Source: DATBAT01 sp963824805 (lineage in GTDB: Bacteria; Acidobacteriota; Terriglobia; Terriglobales; Acidobacteriaceae). From it: a DNA stretch of 64,000 nucleotides. The stretch covers positions 1 through 64,000 of the forward strand of contig CAWGQZ010000065.1 of assembly GCA_963824805.1 (NCBI GenBank), read 5' to 3'. The notes under the pieces were generated by a model. That model was not told the DNA's origin. It searched no databases and was given only the letters and a program-made list of their open reading frames with translations. The translations under genes were made by a program, and so were the position numbers. Position 1 is the stretch's first letter; each line of letters opens with the position of its first letter. Shown in pieces: positions 36,141 to 47,100 of this stretch.

Positions 36141-36942
36141 ATGAACCATGTTTGCAGTGGCGACGCCGAGATTGCCTATGAGGTTTTAGGGGACGGCCCT
36201 CCTGTCGTCTTGCTTCACCCCTTTCCTGTCGATCACCATTTCTGGTCGCCGCCCCTGCTCTCTATGCTCGGGCGTTATCAGGTGATCCTGCCCGACCTCC
36301 GGGGTCACGGCGATTCCGACATCGGGGAAGGGCCTGCAACTCATGGAGAAGCATGCCTCCGATATTGCCCGCGTGATGGACGATCTGCAATTAGGCCGCG
36401 CTGCCTTGGCTGGCGTATCAATTGGAGGGTATTCCCTTTTCGAATTCTGGCGTCGTTTTCGTGGGCGCGCTGCAGCACTGGTACTCATGGACACCAAGGC
36501 GACCGCGGATACCCCCGAGGCCCGGAATACGCGCATGCAAACTGCCGCTGACGTTTTGGAACGTGGCACCGAAACCTTCATTGACGGTATGTTGACGAAA
36601 GTGATTGGCGAAACGACCCGTCGGACCCGTCCGGATCTGGTCGAAACCGCTCGCAAGATGATGCTGCGCATGTCCCCGGAAGACATCAGTCAGGTGCAGC
36701 GGGGAATGGCGGCGCGTCCCGACTCGGTCGCGACGCTAGAAACGATCAATGTGCCGACTCTGATTGTGGCCGGGGACGAAGACACCTTGACCCCGGTGGC
36801 CGACGCCGAAGTGATTCGGCAGAATATTTCAGGGAGCCAACTGAAGGTAATCCCGAAGGCTGGCCATTATGCTGCTTTCGAGCAACCGGAGGAAGCGGGC
36901 AAGGTACTTCGCCAGTTCCTCGATTCGGTGCACGGCGGATAG
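36141..36942 (+). pseudogene. Alpha/beta-hydrolase, frameshifted at 36342
   Basis: Two overlapping frames make one alpha/beta-hydrolase of about 266 residues. The first (36141 onward) has VVLLHPFPVDHHFW, the oxyanion-loop region, and DLRGHGDSD. The second (from 36343) has AGVSIGGY, the nucleophile elbow with the catalytic serine, an acid in AGDEDTLTP and the histidine in KAGHYAAFEQPE. They join as GEGPAT-MEKHASDIARVMDDL if one C at 36342 is removed. The substrate is unknown; the family includes esterases and dienelactone-type hydrolases. All catalytic residues are present, so the gene is probably functional in the organism and the frameshift a sequence error. It starts 45 bases after the GT-C gene. 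Confidence 0.8.
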
Positions 36943-36969
36943 CCTGACCTCTGCTACAATTTCCGCGCC

Positions 36970-37407
36970 ATGATTGACACGTTTCTTGTCCCGCAAAATA
37001 CCGTCAATGCCAAGGGCGACGGCCCCGCGGTCGATCTCAGTACTGCGTCGAGCCGGGTGTTTCTTCTAGATTTACGTATTACCCGAATTGTTGAGCAAGA
37101 AGCGCTTGACGTGAGCGTATTTGGTTCTGCGGATGGAGGGATCTGGAGCCCCAAGCCGTTGGGGGTTTTTCCCCAGAAGTTCTATGGTGGCGATCATCCC
37201 CTCTTGCTCGATTTGACGGGACATTCGGACGTAAAGTTTGTGCGCGCCCATTGGGAAGTGAACCGCTGGGGCCGCGGCACTGAAGTACCCATGTTTGAAT
37301 TCTCCGTCACCATTAAGGAAGTTCCGTCCGATGTTCTTAAAGGAAGCTACCGCCGAGGCGCAGTCTCTGGCATAGGCCCCACCTTTCTTACATTTCGATA
37401 TATTTAA
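36970..37407 (+). CDS. Conserved hypothetical protein
   Basis: 145 residues, no signal peptide and no membrane segment. Alternating hydrophobic positions suggest a beta-rich fold (RVFLLDLRITRIVEQEALDV, VPMFEFSVTIKEVP). I do not recognise a domain. It sits tightly between the hydrolase (27 bases) and aroA (7 bases after its stop), so it is very likely co-transcribed with aroA. ATG 36970 is the only good start. Confidence 0.6.
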   Translation: MIDTFLVPQNTVNAKGDGPAVDLSTASSRVFLLDLRITRIVEQEALDVSVFGSADGGIWSPKPLGVFPQKFYGGDHPLLLDLTGHSDVKFVRAHWEVNRWGRGTEVPMFEFSVTIKEVPSDVLKGSYRRGAVSGIGPTFLTFRYI

Positions 37408-37414
37408 ATCACGC

Positions 37415-38707
37415 ATGTCTAAAGAGTCATCCGTTACGATTCGCCCGGCCCGTGGCCTGTCCGGTGTTGTCCGCCTTCCCGGCGACAAGTCAATTTCTCA
37501 TCGCTATGCCATGCTGAGCGGCATCGCGGAGGGCGATACGCGCCTGGACAATTATTCCACCGGAGCGGACTGCGCCAGCACGCTCGGATGCATGCAGGCT
37601 TTAGGAGTGGAATGGGAACGCGAAAAGGGTTCGATTGTCATCCATGGCCGAGGAGGGAAGCTACACGCGCCCGCCTCGCCGCTGGATTGTGGCAATTCCG
37701 GATCGACCATCCGAATGCTGAGCGGCATCCTCGCTGGGCAGGATTTCACCAGCGAACTAGTGGGGGATGAGTCTCTTTCGCACCGCCCCATGGCGCGCAT
37801 CATCAAGCCGCTGGGAGAGATGGGCGCAAAGATCACAGCCTCTGAGGGCGGCCGGCCGCCGCTCAGGCTGTCGGGCGGCCACTTGAAACCTATCGACTAC
37901 CGGATGCCGGTGGCCAGTGCACAAGTGAAAACCTGTCTCTTATTCGCAGGACTCTACACCGACGGAGAGATGAGCATTACGGAGCCGATCCGCACTCGCG
38001 ATCATGGCGAAGTGGCGTTACGCGCCTTCGGGGCCGAGGTAGTCCAGGATCAGGGTAGCGTGCGAATTCGTGGCGGGCAGAAACTGCGTGCGATAGAGGC
38101 TGTGGTTCCGGGCGACATTTCTAGTGCGGCATTCTTTCTGTGCGCGGCAAGCTTATTCCCCGGTTCCGATCTCATCGTGAATTCGCTCCTCATGAACCCC
38201 ACCCGGGCCCGTCTCCTGGACGTTCTGATCTCCATGGGTCTTGAAATTGCGGTTACCCAGCTCGAGGAGCAGCACGGGGAACTGGTTGGATCGCTTCAAG
38301 TAAAGGGAAAGCAGCTGCGAGGCGGTAGCCTGGCTGGCGCAGATACAGCAGCCCTCATCGACGAAATCCCGGTGCTGGCGGCGATTGCTCCCTATAGTGA
38401 GAACGGCATAGAGATTCGCGACGCGTCGGAGCTGCGGGTGAAAGAGTCAGACCGCATCGTTTCGATCGTGACCAACCTTCGGGCTATGGGAGCTGAAGTG
38501 GAGGAACATCCCGATGGTCTCAGAATTCCCGGAAAGCAAAAGCTCCACGCAGCCGAAATCGACTCGTTTGGAGATCATCGTATCGCCATGGCATTCGCGG
38601 TCGCCGGTCTGCGCGCCGAGGGCGAAACCCTGATTCATCGAGCCGATGCCGCAGTCATTTCCTATCCAGAATTTTTCACTACGCTTGAGGCGATGGCACA
38701 GCACTAG
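37415..38707 (+). CDS. aroA: 3-phosphoshikimate 1-carboxyvinyltransferase (EPSP synthase)
   Basis: Cytoplasmic shikimate-pathway enzyme that transfers the enolpyruvyl group of PEP to shikimate 3-phosphate on the way to chorismate. The 430-residue length is normal. The N-terminal signature is LPGDKSISHR at 21-30 with the substrate-binding K25. LDCGNSGSTIRML and the central KSAQ-like VASAQVKT follow. The late segments ELRVKESDRI and FGDHRIAMAF carry the conserved K-E-S-D-R and D-H-R residues around the active site. It lies 7 bases after a hypothetical gene and converges with a small secreted-protein gene, with 3 bases between the stops. Confidence 0.96.
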   Translation: MSKESSVTIRPARGLSGVVRLPGDKSISHRYAMLSGIAEGDTRLDNYSTGADCASTLGCMQALGVEWEREKGSIVIHGRGGKLHAPASPLDCGNSGSTIRMLSGILAGQDFTSELVGDESLSHRPMARIIKPLGEMGAKITASEGGRPPLRLSGGHLKPIDYRMPVASAQVKTCLLFAGLYTDGEMSITEPIRTRDHGEVALRAFGAEVVQDQGSVRIRGGQKLRAIEAVVPGDISSAAFFLCAASLFPGSDLIVNSLLMNPTRARLLDVLISMGLEIAVTQLEEQHGELVGSLQVKGKQLRGGSLAGADTAALIDEIPVLAAIAPYSENGIEIRDASELRVKESDRIVSIVTNLRAMGAEVEEHPDGLRIPGKQKLHAAEIDSFGDHRIAMAFAVAGLRAEGETLIHRADAAVISYPEFFTTLEAMAQH

Positions 38708-38710
38708 AGT

Positions 38711-39127
38711 TCACTTCTGCGTGTTATGTTTCTTCAACCGCTCAATATCGTCGTTGGTAAATTTTCGCCGCGCCGGGGTAACCGTTTGTCCTTTAGCCAA
38801 TTGGGCGACCCCATAAGCACTCTCCGGAATAGCGGCACCCAGATTGAGTCGGGGCGTAGTCTGCGCCCTGACCTCGAATGCGGAAGAAGGTTGGTCCGAA
38901 ACAAAGGAACTGACCCCCACCACATTTCCAGCTGTGGCATTCTCGGCACCGACCTGTAGGGACGGAGTCTCGAAGACGGCTTCCGGAGGGACTAGCCTAG
39001 GTACGAACGGCAAGGCATAAGCCCCCGGTACTGCTGGGTTATTGGTCGCATACCCGGAAACTATCGTGATCTGCGAACACGCCAGGGTGCTGCTTGCAAG
39101 GAGACAACTTAGGACGATATAGCGCAT
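38711..39127 (-). CDS. Small secreted protein of unknown function
   Basis: 138 residues with an N-terminal signal peptide (MRYIVLSCLLASSTLACS). The cysteine at 17 lacks a strict lipobox, so cleavage as an ordinary secreted protein is as likely as lipidation. The middle is Pro/Ala/Val-rich with low sequence complexity. The C-terminus ends in a charged helix, RRKFTNDDIERLKKHN, which I have seen in other acidobacterial secreted proteins. No domain is recognised. It converges on aroA. Confidence 0.55.
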   Translation of the reverse strand: MRYIVLSCLLASSTLACSQITIVSGYATNNPAVPGAYALPFVPRLVPPEAVFETPSLQVGAENATAGNVVGVSSFVSDQPSSAFEVRAQTTPRLNLGAAIPESAYGVAQLAKGQTVTPARRKFTNDDIERLKKHNTQK

Positions 39128-39218
39128 AACGAGCCTCCTAGCTGAAATTGAGATTCGAAGCGCTTATGGCGGGATGCCTCCTGCGACTTTAAACCCAAAG
39201 CCAGGAGCGGCTTTCAGC

Positions 39219-40235
39219 CTAGTTACCCACGAATCTTGCGTACAGGCTACGAGCAATGGCCGTATCGGTCGTACCTTTGATGATCGCCCGTCCATCAGGG
39301 AACAAGGTCATTTCATAGGGCTCGCGCCAAAATTTCAGGACAAAATCAGTGTGCCGGACGGTCCCATGGGGTTTGAGACGTCCACTTACCTCGCCCAGAT
39401 CGAGAGGCCGGTGGCGCTCATGGATCTGCACCGAGTTGCGCCCGCACAAGGTTATGTGCGGACGTGCCTCTCCCGCGAGGTGGACAAAGTGGCGCTGTTG
39501 ACAGGCGCGGCAATTGGATCTGGGTTTCACCGCCGAAACCTCCGCGCGGTCGTTGGTCCACACGTCGAAGGAAAGCAAAGTGGTCCTCAACTTGTCAGGT
39601 GCCCCGGTCAGAAACTTCAGCGCTTCGGTAGCAGCAATAGACGCGGCGAGACTCACCGCCGTGGCGAGAATCCCGGCAGTTTCGCAGGTTTCGATCATTC
39701 CTGAAGGCTGGTCCGGAAACATGCAGGCAAGGCAAGCCGTCGTTCCCGGAATTACGTTCATGGAGACCGCATAGCTGCCCACGGCGGCTGTATAAATCCA
39801 GGGAAGGGAAGCCTTCACTGCGAAGTCGTTGACCAGATACCGCGTCTCGAAATTGTCTGTTCCGTCGAGGACCAGATCGACATTCGCCAGCAATGATTCG
39901 ATGTTGCCCGGAATCAGATCCGCTACCTGCGCCTCGACCACGATTTCTGAATTGAATGCAGCAATTTTCCTGGCCGCGGCTATAGCCTTGGGCACCGATT
40001 CGGCGGCATCGCTCTCGTCGAAAAGCGATTGCCGTTGCAAGTTACTGGGCTCAACATAATCACGATCGATGATCCGGAGGGTCCCGACTCCAGAGCGAGC
40101 CAGCAGGGAAGAGATGGCCGAACCGGTTGCGCCGCAACCCACGACGACAACGCGCGACGCCAGGAGGCGTTGTTGCCCTTCGAGCCCTATGCCCGGGAAC
40201 AGCACCTGCCGCGAATATCTTTCGTTCAGTTCCAA
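39219..40235 (-). CDS. ThiF/MoeB/HesA family adenylyltransferase (E1-like)
   Basis: 338 residues. The N-terminal ~245 form an E1-like domain that adenylates the C-terminal glycine of a ubiquitin-like sulfur carrier (ThiS or MoaD). It has the nucleotide loop VVVGCGATGSAISSLLARSGVG, the D-R-D-Y-V-E-P-S-N-L-Q-R-Q signature, and DGTDNFETRYLVND. Two C-x2-C pairs, CLAC and CRAC, are the structural zinc site. The C-terminal ~90 residues are a compact extra domain (TLCGRNSVQIHER to the end) resembling the second half of some MoeB/ThiF fusions rather than a full rhodanese. Thiamine or molybdopterin synthesis are the likely pathways; no thi or moa gene lies next to it. Confidence 0.85.
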   Translation of the reverse strand: MELNERYSRQVLFPGIGLEGQQRLLASRVVVVGCGATGSAISSLLARSGVGTLRIIDRDYVEPSNLQRQSLFDESDAAESVPKAIAAARKIAAFNSEIVVEAQVADLIPGNIESLLANVDLVLDGTDNFETRYLVNDFAVKASLPWIYTAAVGSYAVSMNVIPGTTACLACMFPDQPSGMIETCETAGILATAVSLAASIAATEALKFLTGAPDKLRTTLLSFDVWTNDRAEVSAVKPRSNCRACQQRHFVHLAGEARPHITLCGRNSVQIHERHRPLDLGEVSGRLKPHGTVRHTDFVLKFWREPYEMTLFPDGRAIIKGTTDTAIARSLYARFVGN

Positions 40236-40365
40236 AGAAGGTCACCAACTACCGCAGCCCAAGCCAGTATTATAGTTTCAAGCTGGTCTACGGACCGAAT
40301 ACAACGGTGCGATTTGCGCGCTCATCGAACCAATTAAGCACCCACATTTGTACTGAGGAGCCGGT

Positions 40366-43300
40366 TTGCAATTTAGGGAAGGATTGCTTACAGCCCTGAC
40401 TGCGCTGGCGTTCACGGTCGTTTGTTCCGTGTGCGCCAGGGCCCACTCAGGGGACGCAAAGGCCTCCCAAAATCAGCCGCAAACGGTTGGTGGCACGGTC
40501 TCGTTCGAGGGTCTCAAGGTAGAAGAAATCCGCTTTCCGGCGATCAGGGAAGCGAAGGAGGAGGCTCGACTGCGGGAACTGATCCCCCAACACGCCGCCG
40601 CGCCCATGACCCGCGAGCAGGTGCGCGCCAGCATCAAAGCGCTTTACGCTACCGGGCGATTTGCCGATATCAGGGTAGAAGCCGATCACGGCAGCTCAGG
40701 CGGTGTAGTTTTGTCGTTCTTTACCGATGCCAATTATTTTGTCGGAGTAGTCAGTCTCGACAGCGAGCCTACCCGGCCCACCCCAGGCCAGATTATCAAC
40801 GCTGCCAAACTGCAACTTGGTGAACTGTTTACTTCTGAGAAGCTGGATCGTGCACTCAAAAACATCAAGCAACTCATGGAAGAGAATGGCTATTACCGTC
40901 ACTTCGTAACCCACGAAGAGCACCGCCATCCCGAATCGCAACAGGTGGATATTACTTTTCACCTAATTCCCGGACCGCAGGCGCATGTTGGCAAAGTGTC
41001 GGTCACCGGAGACACCCAATATTCCGAAGGCCAGATTCAGGACATTGCCCATCTCCACCCCGGCGATCTGGTCTCCGCCCAGCGAATCACGGATGCACTC
41101 GATCACCTTCGCAAGCGCTACCAGAAACAGGAACGCTGGCTGGCGCAGGTCGCTATCACCACCCGGACTTATCAACCGGCGACGAACGTGGTCGACTACC
41201 AATTGCAAATCACCCTGGGCCCAACCGTCGACATTGTTGCCGAAGGATTCAAGCTCAGCCGCGGTGAAATAAAGAGGAACGTTCCGGTCTACGAGGAGAA
41301 TGCTCTCGACGATGATCTCCTTAATGAAGGACGCCGTAACCTGCTCAACTATTTGCAGTCCAAGGGATACTTCGAAGCCAAGGTAACCCTGCGCCGACGG
41401 AGGGCGAATGAAGGCAAGAACCTTCGCGTTATCTACACCATCGATGCCGGCGAACGCCACCGTCTGGTGAGCATCCGAATCAGCGGTAACAAATATTTTG
41501 CGGAAGAACTGCTGCGCTCGCATATGCAGTTGCAGACCGCAAGCCGTTTCTTCTCCCAAGGGCGATATAGCCCTCGCCTGTTGGCGGACGACATCGATGG
41601 GATGGGAGACCTCTATCGGGCCAACGGGTTTCGCGAAGTCAAGATCACCAGCAAAGTCGAGGACGATTACAACGGGCAGCAAAATCAGTTGGCAGTTGCC
41701 GTCCAGGTGGACGAGGGGCCGCAAACCCTGGTCAGTGATCTCAACCTAAGCGGCAACAAGACGATTTCCGACGACCAGCTTCGGGCCAGCATTAACACTT
41801 CGGTAGGGCAGCCGTTCTCTGAATTCAATATCGCCCAGGACCGCGAGATTGTCCTGAGCCAGTATTTCAATCGTGGTTTTCCCAATGCTACCTTCGAAGC
41901 GTCCGCAAAGCCGGCCGCCGAGCCCAACCGGATGCAGGTGGCTTACACCATCCAGGAGGGCAAACAGGAGTTCGTCGATCAAGTCCTGGTTTCGGGCCTG
42001 AACTTCACTCGCCCCTATGTCGTAAATCGTGAGTTGCAGGTCAAGTCGGGGGACCCCGTCAGCCAGATTGACATGCTCACCACGCAACAAAGCTTGTACG
42101 ATCTGGGCATTTTCAGCCAGGTGGATACGGCGGTGCAAAATCCTGATGGAAACGAGCCACAGAAAGATGTGCTGGTCGAGGTCCAGGAATCCAAGCGCTA
42201 CACCTTCAACTACGGACTAGGACTCGAATTCCAAACAGGACAGCCCAACGTCGGCACCAACCAGCCACAAGGCGCGACGGGTTTGAGCCCACGCGTCTCT
42301 TTCGACGTTACCCGCCTGAACTTTGGTGGTCGCGATCACACCGTGGCTTTTAAGACCCATGTCGGGCGTCTTCAACAGCGGGCGCTGATCAGTTATGATG
42401 CGCCTCGCTGGTTTAACACCAAGAATTTGCGGCTCTCGGTTACTGCCTTCTATGACAACACTCTGGATGTGACCACCTTCACTTCTCAGCGTCTGGAAGG
42501 CTCGGTTCAGATTGAGCAGATATTGAACAAGGCGAGTACATTGACCTACAGCATGACCTATCGCCGGGTGCATGCAACCGATATCGCCATCAGTCCTGAC
42601 CAGATTCCTTTGCTCTCGCAACCGGTTCGTGTGGGCTTTCCCGGATTCAGCTACATCCGTGACAAACGCGACAATGCGCTCGATTCCACCAAAGGCAACT
42701 ACACCACCATCGACGGCGGAGTCGCCTCCAGCTACTTCGGTTCAGAGGCTGACTTTGGCCGCATCCTTCTTCAGAACTCAACCTACTACGCCTTCGGCAA
42801 GAACCGCCCCCAGGGAAAGAAGTTCATTTTTGCCCGTTCGACACGGGTGGGAGTGGAGAGTCCATTCGCCGACACCATCAATGTCACTCCCGGCCAGACC
42901 ATTCCCCCGGGGCAGACACTGATCCCCCTGCCAGAGCGGTTCTTTTCCGGCGGCGGCAACTCCCATCGCGGATTTGGTCTGAACCAGGCCGGGCCGCGCG
43001 ACCCAGTTACCGGCTTTCCGCTGGGCGGCAGCGCCCTATTCGTCAATAACCTCGAACTCCGCTTCCCCCCCCTCTTGCTGCCTTATGTCGGGGATAATGT
43101 CAGCCTTGCAATCTTTCACGACGCGGGCAATGTGTTCGTCAACACCAATGATATGCTGCACAACCTGCTGCGCTGGAAACAGAAAAATCCGCAACTGTGC
43201 CAACAGCAGGCTACCTCGGCCCAATGCGACTATAGCTATATTTCACATGCCATTGGAGTCGGGATCCACTACAAGACGCCCATTGGCCCAGTCCGTTTCG

Positions 43301-43446
43301 ACTTTGGTTACAATCTCAATCCTCCGGTCTTTCCTAGCGTGCAGACCTCTGACGATCCCGCCAATCCTGGCCAGACCATCAGCAAGTTTGTTCCGCAAAA
43401 TGGACGGCACTTCAACGTATTCTTTAGTATTGGGCAGACTTTCTAG
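40366..43446 (+). CDS. Omp85-family outer-membrane assembly protein (BamA/TamA-like) with multiple POTRA domains
   Basis: A 1,026-residue protein: export signal (about 1-27), then a long series of POTRA-type repeats over about 45-620 (for example VEEIRFPAIREAKEEARL, GRFADIRVEADHG, VSLDSEPTRPTPGQII, LVSDLNLSGNKTISDDQL). These are followed by a C-terminal 16-strand-type barrel with FSGGGNSHRGFG, the place of the conserved R-G-F/Y lid-loop motif, and a final phenylalanine (VFFSIGQTF). It inserts or folds outer-membrane proteins. It is larger than typical BamA (about 800), with roughly two more POTRA units. It stands directly before a SurA-like chaperone and TamB, so a TamA role is possible as well as BamA. 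TTG 40366 with GAGGAG upstream is the likely start. Confidence 0.88.
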   Translation: MQFREGLLTALTALAFTVVCSVCARAHSGDAKASQNQPQTVGGTVSFEGLKVEEIRFPAIREAKEEARLRELIPQHAAAPMTREQVRASIKALYATGRFADIRVEADHGSSGGVVLSFFTDANYFVGVVSLDSEPTRPTPGQIINAAKLQLGELFTSEKLDRALKNIKQLMEENGYYRHFVTHEEHRHPESQQVDITFHLIPGPQAHVGKVSVTGDTQYSEGQIQDIAHLHPGDLVSAQRITDALDHLRKRYQKQERWLAQVAITTRTYQPATNVVDYQLQITLGPTVDIVAEGFKLSRGEIKRNVPVYEENALDDDLLNEGRRNLLNYLQSKGYFEAKVTLRRRRANEGKNLRVIYTIDAGERHRLVSIRISGNKYFAEELLRSHMQLQTASRFFSQGRYSPRLLADDIDGMGDLYRANGFREVKITSKVEDDYNGQQNQLAVAVQVDEGPQTLVSDLNLSGNKTISDDQLRASINTSVGQPFSEFNIAQDREIVLSQYFNRGFPNATFEASAKPAAEPNRMQVAYTIQEGKQEFVDQVLVSGLNFTRPYVVNRELQVKSGDPVSQIDMLTTQQSLYDLGIFSQVDTAVQNPDGNEPQKDVLVEVQESKRYTFNYGLGLEFQTGQPNVGTNQPQGATGLSPRVSFDVTRLNFGGRDHTVAFKTHVGRLQQRALISYDAPRWFNTKNLRLSVTAFYDNTLDVTTFTSQRLEGSVQIEQILNKASTLTYSMTYRRVHATDIAISPDQIPLLSQPVRVGFPGFSYIRDKRDNALDSTKGNYTTIDGGVASSYFGSEADFGRILLQNSTYYAFGKNRPQGKKFIFARSTRVGVESPFADTINVTPGQTIPPGQTLIPLPERFFSGGGNSHRGFGLNQAGPRDPVTGFPLGGSALFVNNLELRFPPLLLPYVGDNVSLAIFHDAGNVFVNTNDMLHNLLRWKQKNPQLCQQQATSAQCDYSYISHAIGVGIHYKTPIGPVRFDFGYNLNPPVFPSVQTSDDPANPGQTISKFVPQNGRHFNVFFSIGQTF

Positions 43447-44130
43447 ATGAGCCGCCGATTTCCCATATTCGCGTGCATTGCGCTACTGGCTTTGGCCCTG
43501 AACACCCACGCTGGGGAGATCATCGATCGCATTGTCGCTTCGGTGAACGGGCAAATCATTCTGCAAAGCGATTGGGATGATGCGGTCCGTTACGAAACGT
43601 TCATCGATAATCGCGATCTGGCCGGCGTCTCTGCCGCCGATCGCAAAGCAACGCTGGATCGACTGATTGATCAGGAACTGCTGCGCGAGCAAATGCGGTC
43701 GTCGGATTTCGCACGCGGTACAGACGAGCAGGATGTAAATCAGCGGATGGCACAAGTTCAGGCCCAATATGCCGCCAAAAGCGAGGCACAGTGGAAGGCG
43801 GTTCTGGCCGAGCATCACGTCGAAGAGCTGGAATTGAAGCGCCGCGTGGCCATGCAACTCGACATGCTGCGGCTAGTCGATGATCGCCTGCGACCGACCA
43901 TCCAGATCGACCCCAAGAGCATCGAAAGTTATTATCAACAGTCCCTCTTGCCTCAGCTTCGCAACTCGGGTGCTGCTGATGTGCCGTTGTCGGATGTCAC
44001 ACCCAAAATCAAGGAACTGCTGACCCAGCAGAAACTGGATCAGTTGCTTACGTCCTGGCTGCAAAACCTCCGTGCCACCAGCCAGATTCGCACTCAGCCC
44101 GATCCTCGCGATCAGGGCCTCTTGCAATGA
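43447..44130 (+). CDS. SurA-like periplasmic chaperone (SurA N-terminal domain only)
   Basis: 227 residues. A signal peptide (1-22, LNTHAG) precedes the SurA_N signature EIIDRIVASVNGQIILQSDWDD and a helical core. No parvulin PPIase domain is present, so this is a chaperone-only member. It would escort unfolded outer-membrane proteins through the periplasm. Its ATG directly follows the Omp85 stop, and its stop region overlaps the TamB start (44127), so the three genes form one translationally coupled unit for outer-membrane assembly. Confidence 0.85.
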   Translation: MSRRFPIFACIALLALALNTHAGEIIDRIVASVNGQIILQSDWDDAVRYETFIDNRDLAGVSAADRKATLDRLIDQELLREQMRSSDFARGTDEQDVNQRMAQVQAQYAAKSEAQWKAVLAEHHVEELELKRRVAMQLDMLRLVDDRLRPTIQIDPKSIESYYQQSLLPQLRNSGAADVPLSDVTPKIKELLTQQKLDQLLTSWLQNLRATSQIRTQPDPRDQGLLQ

Positions 44131-47100
44131 GCGAGACCCGCGCCAAATCCCGTTGGCGCCGGATAGCGAAGTACCTGCTATTCACCGCGGGTGGATTGCT
44201 GCTGGCTTTTGCGGGGCTTGGATGGTACGTGACCACCAGATCGTTCCAGGCCGCGGTTCGGCATCGCATCGTGACCCAACTCGAGCGAATTACAGGCGGG
44301 AGGGCCGAACTTGGCGGTTTCCATGTCGTACCGTTCCGATTTCGAGTTGAGGTTCGTGATCTCACAATCCACGGGTTGGAAGGCCCCAAAGAGGAACCCT
44401 ATGTTCATGTCGACCGGCTGATCGCCAACGTTCACATTATTTCTGTCTTGGGCGCCGACCTGGGGTTTCGTTCTGTGATCATCGACCACCCTTCTATTCA
44501 TGTGCTGCGCTACCCAGACGGGCGAACCAATCAACCTGGGCCGACGCTGGTCAAGAGTTCCGCCAGCGATGCCATTGAAAAGCTTTTCTCGGTTTCCATC
44601 AGCTATCTGGAGATCCGGCATGGCCGCTTCATGTGGAACGAACAACAGGTTCCGTTGGATTTCACAGCGAACGATCTTTCCGTCGACATGACCTATTCGC
44701 TCTTGCATCGTCGCTACGACTGCAACGTACTGGCGGGCAAGATCGACACCAGATTTGACGGTTATCGCCCCTTTGCCTGGATGGCTGAGGCCCACTTGAG
44801 CCTCGACCATGGCGGGATTGACGTGAAATCGTTGCGCGCCAATTCCGGACGTTCGCGGGTCGAAGCCAGTGGAAGTCTGCAAAACTTTGATCAGCCGAAA
44901 ATTCGCGCAACCTACCATGCCACGCTGGATCTCGCTGAGTTAGACGCCGAGGCCCGGCTGAACCAAATTCCGCGAGGAACTTTGGAAGCCATTGGCCAGG
45001 GAGAGTGGGACGCTTACAGTTACACCACAAACGGCAAACTCACCCTCACAGATTTTGAATGGCGGGCGCAAGATGCAGCCGTGCACGGCGCCAGTATGAC
45101 GTCATTGTTCACGCTCGATCCGCGGCGCGTCGTCTTGTCCAAAATGCAGGGTCGCGTGCTGGGAGGCACGTTTAGCGGCGATGGCGAAATCACTAACTGG
45201 CTGCCCCGCGAATTTGTCCGCAAAGCGAAAAGCAAGCTTGCAGACGAACAAAAGGGAAATCTACGCCTGCGATTTCAGGACATTTCTGTACTGCAAGCCT
45301 CTGCAACGATCCCGCCCGCAAAGTTTCCACTCTCACGCATGAATCTGGTGGGTAGCACAGATGGAATTGTGGAGGCGCGGTGGTCAGGTTCCTGGCGAAA
45401 TGCCGAATCCATAGTCGCTTTGGATGTCACTCCCCCAGCAAGGCCCTCACCGTCACAGCTGGCAGTCCGGGCACACGCGCGCGGGACCTATCGGGCAGCA
45501 AGTGATGAACTGGAAGTCGCAGAGTTCACCGCATCCACCCGCGCTACGCAGTTCCGGGCTTCCGGAATGCTTGCGTCTTCGGCATCGCTAAAAATATCAG
45601 CCAACACCACCGACTTGAATGAGTGGAAGCCCGTGGTTTCAGCTTTACGCGGCCCAGGCACTCTTCCCGTAAACCTGCACGGGCACGCTTCTTTCAACGG
45701 CAATGCCAGCGGCAAGCTCTCCAACATCACCTTGGCGGGAGACCTTCAGGCGGAGGATTTTGATCTTCTTGTGCCGGCCACCAGTAGCACTCCGGGTCGT
45801 GAAATTCATTGGGATTCGCTTACCGCCGCTATCCAACTCTCTTCGTCTGGATTTCAGGCGCATAGTGCGTCCTTCAAGCGTGGTTCCACAGTCATCGATC
45901 TAGATCTTTCGGCTGGTCTGCAGAACTTTCAGTTCACGAAAGAAAGTCCTTTTTCGATTCATCTCGATACACAAAGAACCGATGTTGCCGCCCTTCTGGC
46001 GATGGCAGGCTATGACTATCCTCTAGCCGGGAGCATCGATATGCATCTCGAGGCTCACGGAACCCAGGCCGACAGGGAAGGAAAAGGCAGCATTCTTCTG
46101 ACCAAGGCCGTTGTCTATGGCGAACCTGTGGATCGCGTTGAAGCCAATCTCAGGCTTACCGGCAGCGAAGTCCAATTTAGTGACATTCGCGGCATTTATC
46201 GTGCTGGAAAGATCTCCGGTACTGCATCCCACGATTTCGTTTCAAACTCTTACCGCTTTAACTTGGCGGGAGCAAATTTTGATCTGTCAAAAATCCCTCA
46301 ACTGCAGGACCACAAGCTGGCCGTTGACGGCACCATGGCGTTCGAAGCCCAAGGTTCCGGGACGCTGTCTGCGCCAACTATAAATGCCGCCATTCAGCTG
46401 CATAACCTTGCCCTCGATCACGAAAAGGCTGGCGACTACGCGCTGGAAGCACTGACTGAGGGCGACCACCTTCGCATAAAAGGACGCTCGCAATTTGAGC
46501 AAGCCGAATTGGCCATTGATGGGACGGCGTTACTTCACGGTGACTGGCCGTCGACCATCGATCTTCATTTAAACCACTTTGACGCGGATTCGTTGCTTCG
46601 CACCTATCTTCAAGGCAAGATTACCGGACACTCCGCGATTGCCGGCGATGTACGCCTGCAAGGCCCGCTTCGTCATCCCCGCGACTTGAGCGTGATCGGT
46701 TCGTTGAGCGACTTCTTCCTAAGTGTGGAAGAAGTGGATCTGCGGAATGATGGCCCCGTCCGCTTTTCAATCTCAAAGCAACAATTGAAATTTGATGACT
46801 TCCACTTTGTGGGTGAGCGCACTGACCTCCGAGGCAGCGGAACCATCAATCTGACAGGACAGCGGGAACTTGATCTCACCGCCCACGGGCGCGTCAATCT
46901 TCGTCTGATTGAAACACTGAATCACGACTTCACATCCTCTGGGGTAGTGACAGTGGACGCAACTGTAGGTGGAACAATGGCCAGCCCAAGGGCGCGGGGC
47001 CGCCTACAGGTCGCCAACGGGTCCATTTCCTATGTCGATCTGCCTTCCGGCTTAAGCGAAATGAACGGTTCGCTTCTGTTCAATGAAGATCGAGTTCAGA

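Noticed and set aside
36141..36551. Two separate small genes for the hydrolase halves
   Set aside because: The halves carry complementary parts of one alpha/beta-hydrolase and join cleanly with one base removed.
40963..41724. A 253-codon minus-strand frame within the Omp85 gene
   Set aside because: Antisense to clear POTRA domains; no family resemblance of its own.
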